From NCBI GenBank assembly GCA_027487055.1, contig JAIYEJ010000182.1, positions 1-9,978 on the forward strand: a stretch of 9,978 nucleotides of DNA, in the 5' to 3' direction. The notes below the pieces were generated by a model, which was not told where the DNA came from, ran no database searches, and saw nothing but the letters and a program-made list of their open reading frames with translations. This document shows positions 1 through 7,103 of this stretch, piece after piece. Each line of letters opens with the position of its first letter. Within the stretch, counting starts at the first letter, position 1. Both the position numbers and the translations under genes were made by a program. The stretch comes from Methylotenera sp. (GTDB taxonomy: Bacteria > Pseudomonadota > Gammaproteobacteria > Burkholderiales > Methylophilaceae).

Positions 1-150
1 ACTTAAACCTTCAAGCAAATCTGCAATTTCTTTACTAATACCTAAACGATAAATTGCTGTCGCTTTGTCAGCACGAATAAGTTGTTGTGCTAATAATAAA
101 TAGTTTAAATTTGCATCTTTAATTTCTGACATGAGTTCTGCTTCGTTCAT
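1..150 (-). CDS. flhD: Flagellar transcriptional master regulator FlhD (partial, N-terminal 50 residues)
   Basis: FlhD pairs with FlhC as a heteromeric DNA-binding activator at the top of the flagellar hierarchy, recruiting sigma-70 RNA polymerase to class II flagellar promoters. Reading the minus strand from the ATG at 150-148 gives 50 uninterrupted codons that run off the window edge. The peptide lines up without gaps with the start of enterobacterial FlhD as I remember it: NLNYLLLAQQLIRADKA at residues 14-30, then IYRLGIS at 33-39, matching NLSYLLLAQRLIVQDKA and MFRLGIN. The start is supported by a purine-rich AGGGGAA (complement of 156-162) a few bases upstream and by the identical N-terminal length. 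The C-terminal half and the expected flhC lie outside the window. It is transcribed divergently from flhB. Recognition was from the sequence; only the truncation limits confidence. Confidence 0.92.
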   Translation of the reverse strand, partial: MNEAELMSEIKDANLNYLLLAQQLIRADKATAIYRLGISKEIADLLEGLS

Positions 151-155
151 TTTAT

Positions 156-162
156 TTCCCCT
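156..162 (-). promoter_or_regulatory. Shine-Dalgarno of flhD
   Basis: On the minus strand AGGGGAA lies 5 bases before the ATG at 150. It is the best ribosome binding site near the flhD 5' end and selects this start over the internal ATG at codon 7. Confidence 0.6.
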
Positions 163-275
163 ATCGTTCGTTGGTTGTTAAAAAGTTCGTAATTCGTGTT
201 AGGCGTACTTTGAGCTTTTTATTCAAATAAAAATATCGGGGTTTGTCGGTTAATTTGGTAGGACAAGCGGACACG

Positions 276-312
276 CCCCTGTAGGTGTTTGTCTTACAAA
301 CACCTACAGGGG
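276..312. repeat. Perfect 17-bp inverted repeat with 3-nt loop (REP-like or regulatory hairpin)
   Basis: The arm CCCCTGTAGGTGTTTGT (276-292) is followed by CTT (293-295) and the exact reverse complement at 296-312, with no mismatch. Each arm is richer in G and C than the surrounding DNA. A weaker stem (GTTTGTC 241-247 with GACAAGC 262-268, one G-T pair) lies just to the left, and both units contain GTAGG and GTTTGTC. No T-run follows on either strand, so it does not look like an intrinsic terminator. The GTAG-containing palindrome recalls REP elements mobilised by RAYT transposases. Alternatives are a small MITE remnant or an RNA structure in the flhD leader. The structure is certain; the interpretation is not. 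Confidence 0.85.
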
Positions 313-449
313 GGATAAAGTATTAATTTATTCATATACTTAGCGTTATCCAAAAGTACTTTGGACTTAACTTAGTTATGTTTGAAGCGTATTAAAAAAT
401 AAATTCCATTTAAAAAATCCTAAAAATTCATTAAAGCTATTCAAATTTA

Positions 450-529
450 TGCCGTTATATATTTGCTATTTTTAAAATTTATTTTTATACAAAACAATAT
501 TGGCATCTCTCAATACCTACTTAACGGCA
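450..529. promoter_or_regulatory. Candidate FlhDC-type half-sites (inverted TGCCGTTA / TAACGGCA)
   Basis: TGCCGTTA (450-457) and its exact reverse complement TAACGGCA (522-529) form a widely spaced inverted pair in the AT-rich flhD-flhB gap. On the minus strand the left copy reads AACGGCATAAAT, resembling the first part of the E. coli FlhDC box (AAYGS, 2-3 bases, AAATARCG), but the second part matches poorly, and the spacing is not the usual 10-12 bases. It may equally be chance. Confidence 0.15.
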
Positions 530-844
530 GCTCTTTATAAAACTTTAGGGTAATTATTAAAAATATTTAAAAAAATTTATATCCTTATGTTTTTAAACGA
601 ATAAATTTACTAATTTTCATAAAGTAATCGCATCACCTGTTGTTTTAACCTTAAAGCAGCTTAAGAAAGGCTAGTTTTCACCCTTTTATTCTCAAGATAC
701 AAGCGAGTTGTTTTATTCAATAATTGGCAATATGTAAGAAATAAGTTATTCATCGTCTGAAATGTTATTCATATATAGACATTCATTTTCGACTCAATTT
801 ATTTCTTAACCATTTAACTAAAGTAATCAAATAAGACAACTGAG

Positions 845-2020
845 ATGGCTGAAGATAGCGATTTAGAAAAAACAGAAGAGGCCTCCCCCAAGCGAATAGA
901 AAAAGCTAGGGAAGAAGGCAATGTTCCGCGCTCTCGCGAGCTGGCTACGTGCACTGTGCTATTTTCGGCTGGCTTAGGCTTGCTTATGATGGGTGAACAA
1001 CTCAATCAGGCTTTAAAAGATACGATTACTTCAGGCTTGAGTTTTGAACGAGCTTTAGCATTTGAGCCTTCATTACTACTCATGAAGATATCAGGCATGA
1101 TTTCAACGCTATTAATAGCATTTGCCCCTTTTGCACTCTTGTTAATCGCTGTTGCGATTGCTTCACCCATTCTTATCGGTGGCTGGATTTTTAGCAATAA
1201 AGCTTACTTACCTCAATTTTCACGCATAAATCCTATTCAAGGCTTAAGTAATTTAATCTCTAAAAATGCTGCCGTAGAATTGATTAAAGCTATGGTGAAA
1301 GCAATTTTAGTGGCTTTTGTAGGCTATATGGTTATTTCAAACGATATGGAGCCGATACTTTCACTCTCATTAATGTCTGTCGAATCTAGCATCTCGCAAG
1401 TGGGACAGATCATGTTGATGGGCTTCATCTCAATTATCAGTGTTTTGGTATTTATCGCAGCAATTGATGTGCCCTATCAGCTATATCAGTATGCTAATAA
1501 ATTAAAAATGACAAAAGAGGAAGTTAAACAAGAGTCAAAAGAGTCTGAAGGTAACCCAGAAATTAAATCAAGGATTCGCCAACAACAAAGAGAAATGGCA
1601 AAACGTCGCATGATGTCTGAAATTCCAAAAGCTGATGTTGTCATTACCAACCCAACACACTATGCAGTCGCGATTCAATATCAAAATGATGGCAATTCTG
1701 CCCCGATTGTGATTGCTAAAGGTGCTGATTTAGTTGCACTGAAAATTCGTGAGATAGCTGCTGAACACAAAATAGTGACGATGGAAGCACCAAAACTTGC
1801 CCGTGCTTTATATGCGCACACAGATCTAGGTCAAGAAATTCCAGAGGCGCTCTATTCTGCTGTAGCAGAGGTGCTAGCTTATGTTTTCCAAATGCGTATA
1901 TTTAAAAAACAAGGTGGCTTCCGCCCAGAAGTTCCCAAATCATTACCTGTTCCAGAAGCATTAGATCCCCATAGTCTCCTGCCAGTGAAAGGCGTTAATG
2001 ACGCAGAGGTATTTGCCTAA
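845..2020 (+). CDS. flhB: Flagellar type III export switch protein FlhB
   Basis: FlhB is an inner-membrane component of the flagellar type III export gate and switches export from rod/hook subunits to filament subunits. The 391-residue product begins with the family's cytoplasmic N-terminus (MAEDSDLEKTEEASPKRIEK, then AREEGNVPRSREL). Four hydrophobic segments follow at about 36-52, 88-113, 145-165 and 185-208. A charged linker rich in K, E and Q (about 220-258) leads to the cytoplasmic domain. The autocleavage site NPTH is at 269-272, the same residue number as in Salmonella FlhB, so self-cleavage between N269 and P270 is expected. The length matches the family (about 380). The start is fixed by the conserved N-terminus although the Shine-Dalgarno is poor (only GAG touching the ATG). 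It is first in the operon; its TAA overlaps the flhA ATG by one base. Confidence 0.98.
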   Translation: MAEDSDLEKTEEASPKRIEKAREEGNVPRSRELATCTVLFSAGLGLLMMGEQLNQALKDTITSGLSFERALAFEPSLLLMKISGMISTLLIAFAPFALLLIAVAIASPILIGGWIFSNKAYLPQFSRINPIQGLSNLISKNAAVELIKAMVKAILVAFVGYMVISNDMEPILSLSLMSVESSISQVGQIMLMGFISIISVLVFIAAIDVPYQLYQYANKLKMTKEEVKQESKESEGNPEIKSRIRQQQREMAKRRMMSEIPKADVVITNPTHYAVAIQYQNDGNSAPIVIAKGADLVALKIREIAAEHKIVTMEAPKLARALYAHTDLGQEIPEALYSAVAEVLAYVFQMRIFKKQGGFRPEVPKSLPVPEALDPHSLLPVKGVNDAEVFA

Positions 2021-4098
2021 TGAACGCATTTAATCTACCTGCATGGATGAAGCATCTAACGAATCGCTCAGTGGCTGCGCCAGTAATCATTATTTTGCTC
2101 TTGGCAATGATGATATTGCCATTGCCTGCAATTATTTTAGATATGTTATTTAGCTTTAATATTGCCCTCTCCATTTTAGTTTTGCTCATCGGTCTACAAA
2201 CTAAAAAGGCTTTGGACTTTATTGCTTTCCCAACCGTTTTGCTAGTTACCACTATGTTGCGATTATCGCTTAACGTAGCATCTACCCGTGTAGTACTCAC
2301 TGAGGGACATGCTGGACCAGATGCTGCAGGCAAAGTGATTGAAGCATTTGGGCACTTTTTGATAGGCGGAAACTACACGGTTGGTATTGTTGTATTCGTG
2401 ATATTAACCATTATTAACTTTACAGTAGTCACCAAAGGTGCTGGCCGTATTGCTGAAGTAGGCGCGCGTTTTACATTAGATGCAATGCCTGGCAAACAAA
2501 TGGCGATTGACGCTGATTTAAACGCAGGACTTATTGGTGAGGATGAAGCACGTCGCCGCCGTAGTGAAGTAGGTCAAGAGTCTGAATTTTATGGTGCCAT
2601 GGATGGTGCAAGTAAATATGTGCGTGGTGATGCCGTAGCCGGCATCATGATTACTATTATTAACATTGTGGGCGGCTTGATTGTTGGTATGTTACAGCAC
2701 GATATGGCGTTTGCAGATGCAGTTAAAAACTATACTTTACTAGCAATTGGTGATGGACTTGTTGCACAAATTCCTTCTCTCATCATTTCAATTGCTGCTG
2801 GTGTGGTGGTATCACGCGTTGCAAATAATGAAGATATTGGTGGTCAATTAACAAATCAACTATTCTCTAACGCAAGAGTTGTCTACATTACTGCTGGTAT
2901 TATCGGCGGCATGGGTGCAATTCCAGGAATGCCACATTTGGCCTTTTTAATACTCGCAGGCGTATTAGCTGGAATGGCTTATTTTATAACTGAACAGAAA
3001 AAAATCGCTGAAGCAGAACCAGTTGTCGAAAAAGAAGTTGAAAATCCTACTGAAACTGAGGAAGCCAGTTGGGATGATGTCACACCTGTTGATATCGTAG
3101 GTTTAGAAGTTGGCTATCGCTTAATTCCACTTGTTGATAAAGCACAAGGAGGGGACTTACTTAAACGCATTAAAGGATTGCGCAAAAAATTTGCACAAGA
3201 GGTTGGATTCCTTGCTCCTACTGTACACATTAGAGATAACTTAGAACTTAAGCCTTCTAGTTACCGCATTACACTTAAAGGTGTTGAAATTGCCACTGGT
3301 GAATCACAATACGGCCAGTTTCTCGCAATTAACCCTGGCATGGTCACAGGTAGCTTACCTGGGACAATTACCTCAGACCCTGCATTTGGTTTGCCTGCAG
3401 TATGGGTAGATGCGACCAAGCGCGATGAAGCACAAAGTATGGGTTATACCGTAGTGGATGCAGGCACGGTCATTGCAACGCATTTAAATCATATTATTTC
3501 AATGCATGCAGCTGAGCTATTAGGGCGTCAAGAAGTTCAACAACTACTTGATCATGTTGGTAAAGAGTCTCCAAAACTCATTGAAGACTTAGTACCAAAA
3601 CTACTCTCATTATCAGTGATTCAAAAAGTCTTACAAAATTTACTTTCTGAAGGCGTACATATTCGCGACATGCGCAGCATTATTGAAACACTCGCTGAGC
3701 ATGCGCCACATATACAAGATAACAACGAGCTAACAGCGCTAGTTAGAGTGCAACTAGGCCGCGCCATAGTGCAACAACTATTTCCAGCAGGAAATGAAAT
3801 TTCAGTAATTTCATTAGACAATGAACTTGAGCGCCTACTGGTGCAAGCACTTCATAACAACAACGCTACTGGCGCAGCCATCGAACCTGGAATTGCAGAA
3901 GCTCTTTCAAGACAAGCAGAAACACTTTCTAAACAGCAAGAGCAAATGGGCATGACGCCAGTATTACTAGTGCCTTCTGCATTAAGAATAACACTTTCAA
4001 AATTTTTACGCCGTGCAGTGCCGCATTTACGGGTACTGTCACATGATGAATTACCTGATTCAAAAACAATACGTGTTGCTAGCTTTATAGGAGGCTAA
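2020..4098 (+). CDS. flhA: Flagellar type III export gate protein FlhA
   Basis: FlhA is the large export-gate protein of the flagellar secretion apparatus. Its membrane part is implicated in proton-driven export, and its cytoplasmic domain forms a ring that docks chaperone-substrate complexes. The 692-residue product has the expected full length. The N-terminal half holds about eight hydrophobic segments (roughly 20-60, 68-80, 118-137, 205-225, 240-264, 285-325). The FHIPEP family signature RLSLNVASTR is at 81-90, and the strongly conserved cytoplasmic loop FTLDAMPGKQMAIDADLNAG is at 151-170, followed by GDAVAG at 203-208. A charged linker at 326-350 leads to the soluble domain (about 355-692). 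The ATG shares its A with the flhB stop (TAATG), and AGAGGT at 2005-2010 serves as ribosome binding site inside flhB, implying coupled translation. No key region is missing. Confidence 0.98.
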   Translation: MNAFNLPAWMKHLTNRSVAAPVIIILLLAMMILPLPAIILDMLFSFNIALSILVLLIGLQTKKALDFIAFPTVLLVTTMLRLSLNVASTRVVLTEGHAGPDAAGKVIEAFGHFLIGGNYTVGIVVFVILTIINFTVVTKGAGRIAEVGARFTLDAMPGKQMAIDADLNAGLIGEDEARRRRSEVGQESEFYGAMDGASKYVRGDAVAGIMITIINIVGGLIVGMLQHDMAFADAVKNYTLLAIGDGLVAQIPSLIISIAAGVVVSRVANNEDIGGQLTNQLFSNARVVYITAGIIGGMGAIPGMPHLAFLILAGVLAGMAYFITEQKKIAEAEPVVEKEVENPTETEEASWDDVTPVDIVGLEVGYRLIPLVDKAQGGDLLKRIKGLRKKFAQEVGFLAPTVHIRDNLELKPSSYRITLKGVEIATGESQYGQFLAINPGMVTGSLPGTITSDPAFGLPAVWVDATKRDEAQSMGYTVVDAGTVIATHLNHIISMHAAELLGRQEVQQLLDHVGKESPKLIEDLVPKLLSLSVIQKVLQNLLSEGVHIRDMRSIIETLAEHAPHIQDNNELTALVRVQLGRAIVQQLFPAGNEISVISLDNELERLLVQALHNNNATGAAIEPGIAEALSRQAETLSKQQEQMGMTPVLLVPSALRITLSKFLRRAVPHLRVLSHDELPDSKTIRVASFIGG
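4089..4094 (+). promoter_or_regulatory. Strong Shine-Dalgarno of flhF inside the end of flhA
   Basis: AGGAGG lies within the last codons of flhA, six bases before the flhF ATG at 4101. It is the strongest ribosome binding site in the operon and fixes the flhF start. Confidence 0.85.
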
Positions 4099-4100
4099 TT

Positions 4101-5486
4101 ATGAATATTCAAAAATTTTATGGCAAAAATTCTCGTGAGGCACTAAACGCAGTAAAAAAAGCGCTGGGTGAAGATGCAATTATTTTATCGAATCGTGCCA
4201 TCAATGGCGGCAATGAAATTATGGCATTTTTAGAAGACGATTTGGTCGCAGAGCTAGATCATCATGCAACACAGATCAATCCTGATACTAAAGCAATCAG
4301 TTTTTTAGAGCACCTTAACAATAAAAAACTGGCACAAGAATTTAGTAACGAAATTGACAATATTGATGAAATTATTGAGATTGAAGAAACCTCAGCAAAA
4401 ATCAAACTAGAAACAAATTTAGATGACGCATTAAAACCATCTAAACAAGAAAGGACTAAACGCACACCTACTAATTTAGATTTACCATCTGACGAGGTAA
4501 CGCAACAATTAATCACACAAAAAAATATTGCCTCTATGTTAAATGAAATGCGAGAAATGCGTCGCTCTGTTGAAACACAACTTACAACCATTTCTTGGAG
4601 CAATATCAGCCAAGAAAAATCAAAAATACTTAACAAATTGCTAGGCACAGGATTTTGTGCAGCACTTTCAAGACATTTGGTTGAAAAATTACCAGAAAAC
4701 TTGAGCGATAAAGAGTCAATGATGTGGATTAAAGCTGTACTCACAAAAAATCTAAACACCATAGAAAACGAAAGCGAAGTATTAGATCAAGGTGGTATTT
4801 TTGCTCTTATTGGACCAACAGGTGTCGGCAAAACGACTACTGTTGCAAAATTAGCAGCGCGATATGTCATGAAACATGGTACGCAAAACTTAGGAATCAT
4901 CACAACCGATGCATATCGTGTTGGTGGCTATGAACAACTTAGAATTTACGGAAAAATTCTTGGGGTGATGGTGCATGCCGTTAAGGATGAAGATGATTTA
5001 AAAATTGCATTAAATGAGTTACAAAACAAGCACACAATATTGATAGATACGGTAGGCGTAAGTCAGCGTGACCAAATGGTAGCGGAACAAATTAGCATGC
5101 TTTCCAACACGAATAGCGCGATTAAAAGATTACTATGTATCAATGCAACCAGCACAGGTGAAACGCTGACCGATGTTGTGCGTGCTTACAAAGGCAAAAG
5201 TCTTGACGGCTGCATTATCACAAAAACAGATGAGGCTGTCACAATAGGAAATGCGCTTGACACCATCATTAGAGAAAAAATAAAGCTTTATTACACAACA
5301 GATGGCCAGCGTGTGCCAGAAGATATCCATTTAGCAGATAAAGAAGCGCTTGTAGAATTAGCTTTGCAAGAAAGCAATAAACAACAAATTGTACATCAAT
5401 TTTTATCAGAAGAATTGCCATTTGTAATGGGAACTACAGCCAGTAGCATCAGAAGTACTGAATATTCGGAGTTAAATTATGCTTAA
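4101..5486 (+). CDS. flhF: Signal-recognition-type GTPase FlhF, flagellar placement factor
   Basis: FlhF is an SRP-family GTPase that dimerises on GTP, marks the cell site (usually a pole) where a flagellum is built and is regulated by FlhG. The 461-residue protein has the three expected parts. The N-terminal basic start MNIQKFYGKNSREALNAVKK (1-20) is typical of FlhF. A variable, acidic linker spans about 45-135. An N domain (about 140-225) leads to the G domain from about 230. GTPase motifs are intact: P-loop GPTGVGKT (238-245), TTDAYRVGGYEQL (268-280), DTVG (316-319, where SRP proteins have DTAG; this form also occurs in Pseudomonas and Vibrio FlhF), TKTDEA (374-379) and DGQRVPEDI (401-409). 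It starts 2 bases after the flhA stop and overlaps flhG by 8 bases. With these residues it should bind and hydrolyse GTP. Confidence 0.97.
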   Translation: MNIQKFYGKNSREALNAVKKALGEDAIILSNRAINGGNEIMAFLEDDLVAELDHHATQINPDTKAISFLEHLNNKKLAQEFSNEIDNIDEIIEIEETSAKIKLETNLDDALKPSKQERTKRTPTNLDLPSDEVTQQLITQKNIASMLNEMREMRRSVETQLTTISWSNISQEKSKILNKLLGTGFCAALSRHLVEKLPENLSDKESMMWIKAVLTKNLNTIENESEVLDQGGIFALIGPTGVGKTTTVAKLAARYVMKHGTQNLGIITTDAYRVGGYEQLRIYGKILGVMVHAVKDEDDLKIALNELQNKHTILIDTVGVSQRDQMVAEQISMLSNTNSAIKRLLCINATSTGETLTDVVRAYKGKSLDGCIITKTDEAVTIGNALDTIIREKIKLYYTTDGQRVPEDIHLADKEALVELALQESNKQQIVHQFLSEELPFVMGTTASSIRSTEYSELNYA

Positions 5487-6330
5487 CTACCAACGCACTA
5501 AAATACAAGAAAAGTTATGTCTAAACGACCAAGCAGCTGGGCTCAGACGCATTATGTCTTCGCCCAAACCACGTATTGTTTCTATTCTTTCAACTTCACC
5601 AAACCATGATCACGCTCGCCTGATGGCGAATTTGGCCACGCCTATCGCAGACAATGGCTTTGATGTTCTCATTTTAGTTGCATCAGATGAATGCAACGCC
5701 AACATTTATGAAGTTGAAAATCAACATACGCTATTGGATGTTATCAACGAAAAAACCTTGTTGCAAAGTGTCATTAAAAATACTGGAAATGGGTTTTCGA
5801 TCGCTAAGTTGATGCCAAGCCATCAAGTTGATTCACCACTAGATCTTATTTTAGGACAACAACTTAATAGTATTTTTTGCAAACTAGCAGAGCAATATGA
5901 AATTGTTTTAGTGGATGCAGCAATAAATTCAGATGATTTATTGCCACTAAAAGCACTTAACGAGGGCGAGATTATTATCAAACTTAACCGCCAAACTGAA
6001 TCAATTAAAGATTCATATGCACTGATTAAAAAAATATATAACCAACTTGGTAGTCGTTCATTTGGCATCATTGTAGACAACGCTACAGATTCGCAAGCAC
6101 AAGCAATATTTACCAATATATCAGAAGTAGCTAAGCGTTTTCTAAATACTGAATTGGAGTTCTTTGGCGCAATTCCGCCTGATGTGCATTTATCGCGTGC
6201 AGCTAAGTTAGGCAGAACAGTGATGGAAGCGTTTCCACTTGCCAGTGCATCATCCGCGTTTAAGCTGATTGCAGAGCGCTTAAATGGCAAACATATAGAT
6301 AAAATAAAACTAGCATCTCTTATCGAGTAA
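5479..6330 (+). CDS. flhG: FlhG/FleN-like MinD-family protein with degenerate nucleotide-binding loop
   Basis: FlhG (FleN, YlxH) normally is a MinD-like ATPase that limits flagellar number and stimulates FlhF GTPase through an N-terminal DQAxxLR helix. In this 283-residue protein that motif is intact: DQAAGLRR at 17-24. The rest follows the family: NLA (51-53), VLVDAA (143-148), SIKDSYALIKKI (175-186), and AIPPDVHLSRAAKLGRTVMEAFP (231-253, counterpart of the C-terminal IPxD...AFP block). However, the Walker A site expected as SGKGGVGKT is STSPNHDHA at 38-46, lacking both lysines and all glycines, and the following LLDAD is LILVAS. ATP binding in the usual way is therefore unlikely. The frame is intact with well-kept hydrophobic pattern, so it is not a pseudogene. 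The start has GGAG at 5468-5471 and overlaps the flhF end by 8 bases. It ends with tandem TAA stops. Confidence 0.9.
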   Translation: MLNYQRTKIQEKLCLNDQAAGLRRIMSSPKPRIVSILSTSPNHDHARLMANLATPIADNGFDVLILVASDECNANIYEVENQHTLLDVINEKTLLQSVIKNTGNGFSIAKLMPSHQVDSPLDLILGQQLNSIFCKLAEQYEIVLVDAAINSDDLLPLKALNEGEIIIKLNRQTESIKDSYALIKKIYNQLGSRSFGIIVDNATDSQAQAIFTNISEVAKRFLNTELEFFGAIPPDVHLSRAAKLGRTVMEAFPLASASSAFKLIAERLNGKHIDKIKLASLIE

Positions 6331-6368
6331 TAAGACTTCAAATTAAATAGGCTATAAAAAGGTAAATT

Positions 6369-7103
6369 ATGTATACAGTTAACGGCAAAAATGATCAGAA
6401 AGAACAAATGCTTAATCAGCATGTCAGTTTGGTCAAAAAACTCGCCTATCAACTAAAGGCAAAGTTGCCCCCCAGTGTCGAGTTAGATGACTTAATACAA
6501 GCTGGCATGATGGGGCTTATGGATGCCATAAACCGTTATGAGGATATTCATGGTGCGCAGTTTGAAACCTATGCAGCTCAAAGAGTGCGTGGTTCTATGT
6601 TAGACGAGCTTCGTAATACAGATTGGTTACCTCGTAGCATGCGTAAATCTATGCGCGATATCGAACTAGCGATAAGTCAACTTGAACAAGAGTTTGGCAG
6701 ACCTCCAAGCGAAAAAGAAATAGCTAAAAAGCTAAATGTGCCTATGGATGAATATTTTGATATGTTGGGCGATTGCAGTGGTCATCAGCTTATTTATTAC
6801 GAAGATTTTCATGAGTCTGATAGTGGGGAGCATTTTCTAGATAGATTTAGTGGGGACGATAGTAGCGACCCGCTTAAAGGTATGTTAGCAGGCGACTTTC
6901 GCGAAGCATTGATTGATGCCATTGATTCGCTACCTGAACGTGAAAAAATACTGATGGGACTCTATTACGAACAAGAGCTTAATCTTAAAGAAATTGGCGT
7001 TGTGATGAATGTTTCAGAATCACGCGTCAGTCAATTACATAGCCAAGCAGTCGCGAGGCTGCGTGCAAACTTGAAAGAGAAAGCATGGACTGGGGCAGTA
7101 TAG
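6369..7103 (+). CDS. fliA: RNA polymerase sigma-28 factor FliA (late flagellar genes)
   Basis: FliA directs RNA polymerase to late flagellar promoters (filament, motor, chemotaxis) and is held inactive by the anti-sigma factor FlgM until the hook is finished. The 244-residue length is normal. Region 2 is clear at about 18-90: LVKKLAYQLKAKLPPSVELD, then DLIQAGMMGLMDAINRYE, FETYAAQRVRGSMLDELR and DWLPRSMR (85-92), which is characteristic of sigma-28. Sigma-3 follows at about 95-145 (EFGRPPSEKEIA). Region 4 with its helix-turn-helix is at about 178-236 (LPEREKILMGLYY, LKEIGVVMNVSESRVSQL). AAAGG at 6358-6362 lies six bases before the ATG. It follows flhG after 38 bases, the largest gap in the operon, and overlaps motC by 19 bases. 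No sigma-28-type promoter is visible in that gap, so it is probably transcribed from upstream. flgM is not in the window. Confidence 0.97.
   Translation: MYTVNGKNDQKEQMLNQHVSLVKKLAYQLKAKLPPSVELDDLIQAGMMGLMDAINRYEDIHGAQFETYAAQRVRGSMLDELRNTDWLPRSMRKSMRDIELAISQLEQEFGRPPSEKEIAKKLNVPMDEYFDMLGDCSGHQLIYYEDFHESDSGEHFLDRFSGDDSSDPLKGMLAGDFREALIDAIDSLPEREKILMGLYYEQELNLKEIGVVMNVSESRVSQLHSQAVARLRANLKEKAWTGAV

Larger units (their letters stand above)
151..844. other. Divergent flhD-flhB intergenic regulatory region, no gene seen
   Basis: About 690 bases separate the two divergent start codons, much longer than any other gap in the window. The stretch from about 313 to 844 is strongly AT-rich with many A and T runs. 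I find only very short reading frames on both strands and no protein or structural RNA I recognise. It must carry the promoters of flhD (leftward) and of flhB (rightward). I see no perfect sigma-70 promoter and no sigma-28 promoter (TAAA, then GCCGATAA). A weak sigma-70-like pair for flhB is TTGTTT (708-713) with TATGTA (731-736), spacer 17. A long leader and upstream region is typical of flhDC, which integrates many environmental signals, so the length itself fits. The gap also contains a perfect hairpin and a wide inverted repeat listed separately. Confidence 0.7.

Noticed and set aside
276..312. Intrinsic terminator
   Set aside because: The stem is strong but neither strand has a T-run after it, and it lies upstream of both flanking genes rather than at a gene end.
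328..775. Direct repeat TTATTCATATA at 328-338 and 765-775
   Set aside because: Eleven AT-only-biased bases in an AT-rich gap are easily expected by chance and no further copies or flanking similarity were seen.
1995..2333. Minus-strand open frame across the flhB-flhA junction, and similar short frames at 814-1005, 1006-1197, 3621-3821, 5133-5330, 7027-7329, 8961-9158 and 9693-9911
   Set aside because: They overlap conserved coding sequence on the other strand and show no family features.
4262..4762. 166-codon open frame on the minus strand inside flhF, and a 209-codon one at 5823-6452 across flhG and fliA
   Set aside because: Both lie opposite well-supported genes, have no recognisable domain or ribosome binding site, and their serine/isoleucine-rich composition is what antisense reading of these AT-rich genes gives.
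5479..6330. flhG as a pseudogene
   Set aside because: The frame is full length, correctly overlapped with flhF, and keeps conserved N- and C-terminal blocks; only nucleotide-binding residues are lost.
6331..6368. Separate fliA promoter with TATAAA at 6353-6358
   Set aside because: It would place the transcript start almost at the ATG, has no matching -35 element, and overlaps the ribosome binding site.
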